The position numbers were made by a program, and so were the translations under genes. From NCBI GenBank assembly GCA_029939715.1, contig JAOZSJ010000147.1, forward strand, positions 1 through 8,076: a DNA stretch of 8,076 bases. The letters are read 5' to 3'. The notes under the pieces were generated by a model. It ran no database searches. It saw only the letters and a program-made list of their open reading frames with translations, and had not been told where the DNA came from. This stretch comes from 4572-123 sp002084545. Lineage in GTDB: Bacteria > Desulfobacterota > Desulfobacteria > Desulfobacterales > 4572-123. Below are positions 6,201-8,076 of this stretch, in pieces. The first letter of the stretch is position 1. Every line of letters starts with the position of its first letter.

Positions 6201-6734
6201 ATGGGCAAACTGCTGAATCTTGAAGAGTATCGCCTTAAAACGGCTGCACGGCGTGGCTTTGGGCCCTGGCAAAACCGTTTTGGTGTTACATGCAGCCGCC
6301 ATACGACCCTTGCGGCCCTTGACGATCCGTTACTCTACTTTATGGCTCTGCCCGGAGAAAAGAGCATTCAGGCATATTACGAACTGATCATGGGTGTGCT
6401 GGATCTGGGCCCGGCAATCAATTTTTATGGTCTTGAAAAGAACAACCAGATGAAGGTGACTGAAATTCATCTGTTTCTGGCCGACCAGATCCGTTTTGAG
6501 CTGATGCGGCGCCTTAAATGGGTGGATACTCTGCCCTGTGAAAAATACACCCTGATCGAATTGATTATGCAGTTTGACATTTTAAGCAGGTCCGGGTGCG
6601 ACAAAGCGCCCGGCCTGTCGGTTTCACACCCTGATTATGCTGTTTTTATCAAACTAATTTCCCGGGACCGGGATGTATTTATCCGGCAGCTGCTGCCGGC
6701 AGCCCTGAAGGCGTTTAGTGATCGGTGCAATTAG
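6201..6734 (+). CDS. Conserved-looking hypothetical protein, 177 aa, soluble and helical
   Basis: I do not recognise this protein. It appears soluble, with no signal peptide or membrane span. The N-terminus is basic (residues 1-27) and is followed by apparent helices at about 36-50, 53-68, 83-106 and 116-130, and an amphipathic C-terminal helix (145-173). Histidines at 34, 90 and 143 and cysteines at 31, 113, 133 and 176 are scattered without a known metal motif. The ATG at 6201 is the first possible start because an in-frame TGA lies at 6192-6194. The ribosome binding site is poor (AGGGA, 13 bases away), so translation may be modest. Codon use resembles the neighbours, and the frame is long for a non-coding strand, which supports a real gene. 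It sits alone between divergent cfa and a convergent LarA-like gene, so context gives no function. Confidence 0.7.
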   Translation: MGKLLNLEEYRLKTAARRGFGPWQNRFGVTCSRHTTLAALDDPLLYFMALPGEKSIQAYYELIMGVLDLGPAINFYGLEKNNQMKVTEIHLFLADQIRFELMRRLKWVDTLPCEKYTLIELIMQFDILSRSGCDKAPGLSVSHPDYAVFIKLISRDRDVFIRQLLPAALKAFSDRCN

Positions 6735-6764
6735 TAGGGGCTGTGCCTTGTGCCCGCCCGCCTT

Positions 6765-8045
6765 TTAAAAAACAATATTATCCTTTTCGTCAAAAACAAG
6801 CGGCGTTTTTTCCAGGATTTGGGCGTGCTCAATTGTTTCGAGTTCTTCACGGAGTGCTTTGCTGGCCAGAAATTCAACCGTGTGCAGGGTGTCTTTCAGA
6901 ATCACGGCCCGGATATCGTCGGCATTTATTGGCCCAATGGTCGTAAAACATGCCTGGATGGCCATGCGGTCGTCGGGCAATCTCACGGGAATAAATGCCT
7001 TGCGCAGGGATATGCTGGTCAGGGCATTCATGATGGTGCTTTCGTAGTTGAGATTTTGAAACACCTTTTCGGTAATGATGTCCGCATTGCCCAGACCGAT
7101 GCCGTTACCGCCGCCTTTACTGGAGAGATTCAGCACGGCCATGCGCGTTGTTTTTAAAATTTTTGAAAAATCATCCTCTTTCAGGTCAAATGCCCGGCCT
7201 GTTATATTCGGGTCCATGCCGGCCCCGCTGATCTCCTTGCCGATATACTGAATTACCAGCACATCGAGCTGCTTAAAGGGGAGGGCCGGCATGTTTTGTT
7301 TTGCCGTTTCAAGCAGGCGGCTTTCTCTTGATAAAAGCCCGTGTGCCGGAAGCGCCTTGATGGCCATGGTTTCGTCAAAAGCGTTTTCAACCACACCGAT
7401 TCCGAATCGAAAATTGGTTTTTTCGATAATTTCACTGCCCATGGCCTCCAGCAGCGGATAAAATCCGTATTTCAAGCTCCATTTATGATAGGCCAGGGCC
7501 CCGGCATGCTTGCCCATTCCGACACACAACATCTTATAAATACCGCTTTCCACAACGGCCTTGAATTTGCTGTGGGGCTTGATCCGGTTGATGCAGATGC
7601 AGTGGTCCATGGCCAGGGCGTCACTGGCAAAATATACAGGGACCTGATCAAATACCTTGCCGATCATCGCCGTATCCATGGTTGATTTGATGGGAGCGGC
7701 ACAGGCGGTTTTGGTTACGCCCAGTTCTTTCAGGATTTTGTGCTGACCAGCGGCTGTGGCCCCGCCGTGGCTGCCCATGGCGGGAATGATGACCGGTTTT
7801 GCCCCGATCTCGATCAAACGGGTGCAGACTGTTTTTACAATAAGAGGAAGATTGGCAATCCCCCTGCTGCCGATCCCGACTGCAACCGTATCACCGGCAT
7901 TGATCGGGCCGTGGGCAAGGGCCTCATCGAGGCTGTTCAGTATGGCCCAGGGAATATTGTCAATACGAGGCCGGGAGAAATTCATCCTGACTTTGAAAAA
8001 AGACGGGAATCGGTAATCATTTTCAATATAATTCGGATAGAGCAT
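6765..8045 (-). CDS. LarA-like (DUF2088, nickel-dependent lactate racemase superfamily) protein
   Basis: This 426-residue protein matches the size and layout of LarA, which racemises lactate or other 2-hydroxyacids with a nickel-pincer nucleotide bound to a lysine. An N-terminal Rossmann-like part has VAVGIGSRGIANLP (54-67) and PAMGSHGGAT (88-97). The central motif is NRIKPHSKF (153-161), then GIYKMLCVGMGKHAG (168-182). His93, His158, Lys171 and His187 are in the places of LarA His108, His174, Lys184 and His200 (L. plantarum numbering, from memory), except that three extra residues separate His158 from Lys171. The substrate is unknown; LarA relatives include racemases and epimerases of several hydroxyacids. 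No larB, larC or larE cofactor genes are in view. The ATG at 8045 has only a distant GGGGA (11 bases), and the frame stays open to the right edge, so a slightly earlier start cannot be excluded. It converges on the unknown gene with 30 bases between. Confidence 0.8.
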   Translation of the reverse strand: MLYPNYIENDYRFPSFFKVRMNFSRPRIDNIPWAILNSLDEALAHGPINAGDTVAVGIGSRGIANLPLIVKTVCTRLIEIGAKPVIIPAMGSHGGATAAGQHKILKELGVTKTACAAPIKSTMDTAMIGKVFDQVPVYFASDALAMDHCICINRIKPHSKFKAVVESGIYKMLCVGMGKHAGALAYHKWSLKYGFYPLLEAMGSEIIEKTNFRFGIGVVENAFDETMAIKALPAHGLLSRESRLLETAKQNMPALPFKQLDVLVIQYIGKEISGAGMDPNITGRAFDLKEDDFSKILKTTRMAVLNLSSKGGGNGIGLGNADIITEKVFQNLNYESTIMNALTSISLRKAFIPVRLPDDRMAIQACFTTIGPINADDIRAVILKDTLHTVEFLASKALREELETIEHAQILEKTPLVFDEKDNIVF

Positions 8046-8076
8046 GGCTTCTTTATTCCCCGTATGATTTATCCGG

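Noticed and set aside
6736..6764. Possible terminator between the two convergent genes (GGGC/GCCC with a short T run)
   Set aside because: The stem is only four pairs with a ten-base loop, and the T run is short and not adjacent.
6750..7157. 135-codon plus-strand frame opposite the LarA-like gene
   Set aside because: Antisense to a full-length family member and without a domain of its own.

Overview
The window reads as ordinary chromosomal DNA from a Gram-negative bacterium. It has moderate base composition, strong AGGAG-type ribosome binding sites, a zinc-finger anti-sigma factor with one membrane span, and a secreted periplasmic protein. The combination of acyl-CoA metabolism genes, an ECF sigma operon and a LarA-like enzyme suggests an anaerobic Desulfobacterota-type organism (sulfate-reducing 'deltaproteobacterium'). 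That placement is inference from gene content only. I saw no rRNA, tRNA, CRISPR array, insertion sequence or phage gene.

Layout. Positions 1-1027 (minus strand) hold a gamma-class carbonic anhydrase-fold protein, followed by an overlapping MaoC-type hydratase that runs off the left edge. Divergent from these, a long-form acyl-CoA dehydrogenase fills 1152-2849. After a 283-base gap comes a tightly coupled plus-strand operon (3133-4765): an ECF sigma factor, a zinc-binding anti-sigma factor, and a small periplasmic Spy/CpxP-like protein. The junctions are ATGA overlaps. This operon converges, with a 9-base gap, on a minus-strand cyclopropane fatty acid synthase (cfa, 4775-5893). A 307-base divergent promoter region separates cfa from an unrecognised 177-residue protein (6201-6734). 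That gene converges on a minus-strand LarA-like (DUF2088) protein at 6765-8045.

How they may work together. The left part looks like fatty acyl-CoA metabolism: a dehydrogenase and an enoyl-CoA hydratase-like protein, with a left-handed beta-helix protein that could be a carbonic anhydrase or an acyl-CoA thioesterase. The middle part looks like an envelope-stress signalling cassette. The periplasmic protein probably tunes the anti-sigma factor, which holds the sigma factor inactive. Cfa next door modifies membrane phospholipids under stress in other bacteria, so a regulatory link is possible, but the sequence does not prove one. The most notable observations are the histidine-free periplasmic sensor with a strongly basic tail facing a strongly acidic tail on the anti-sigma factor, and the LarA-like protein that keeps the nickel-enzyme residues with altered spacing.
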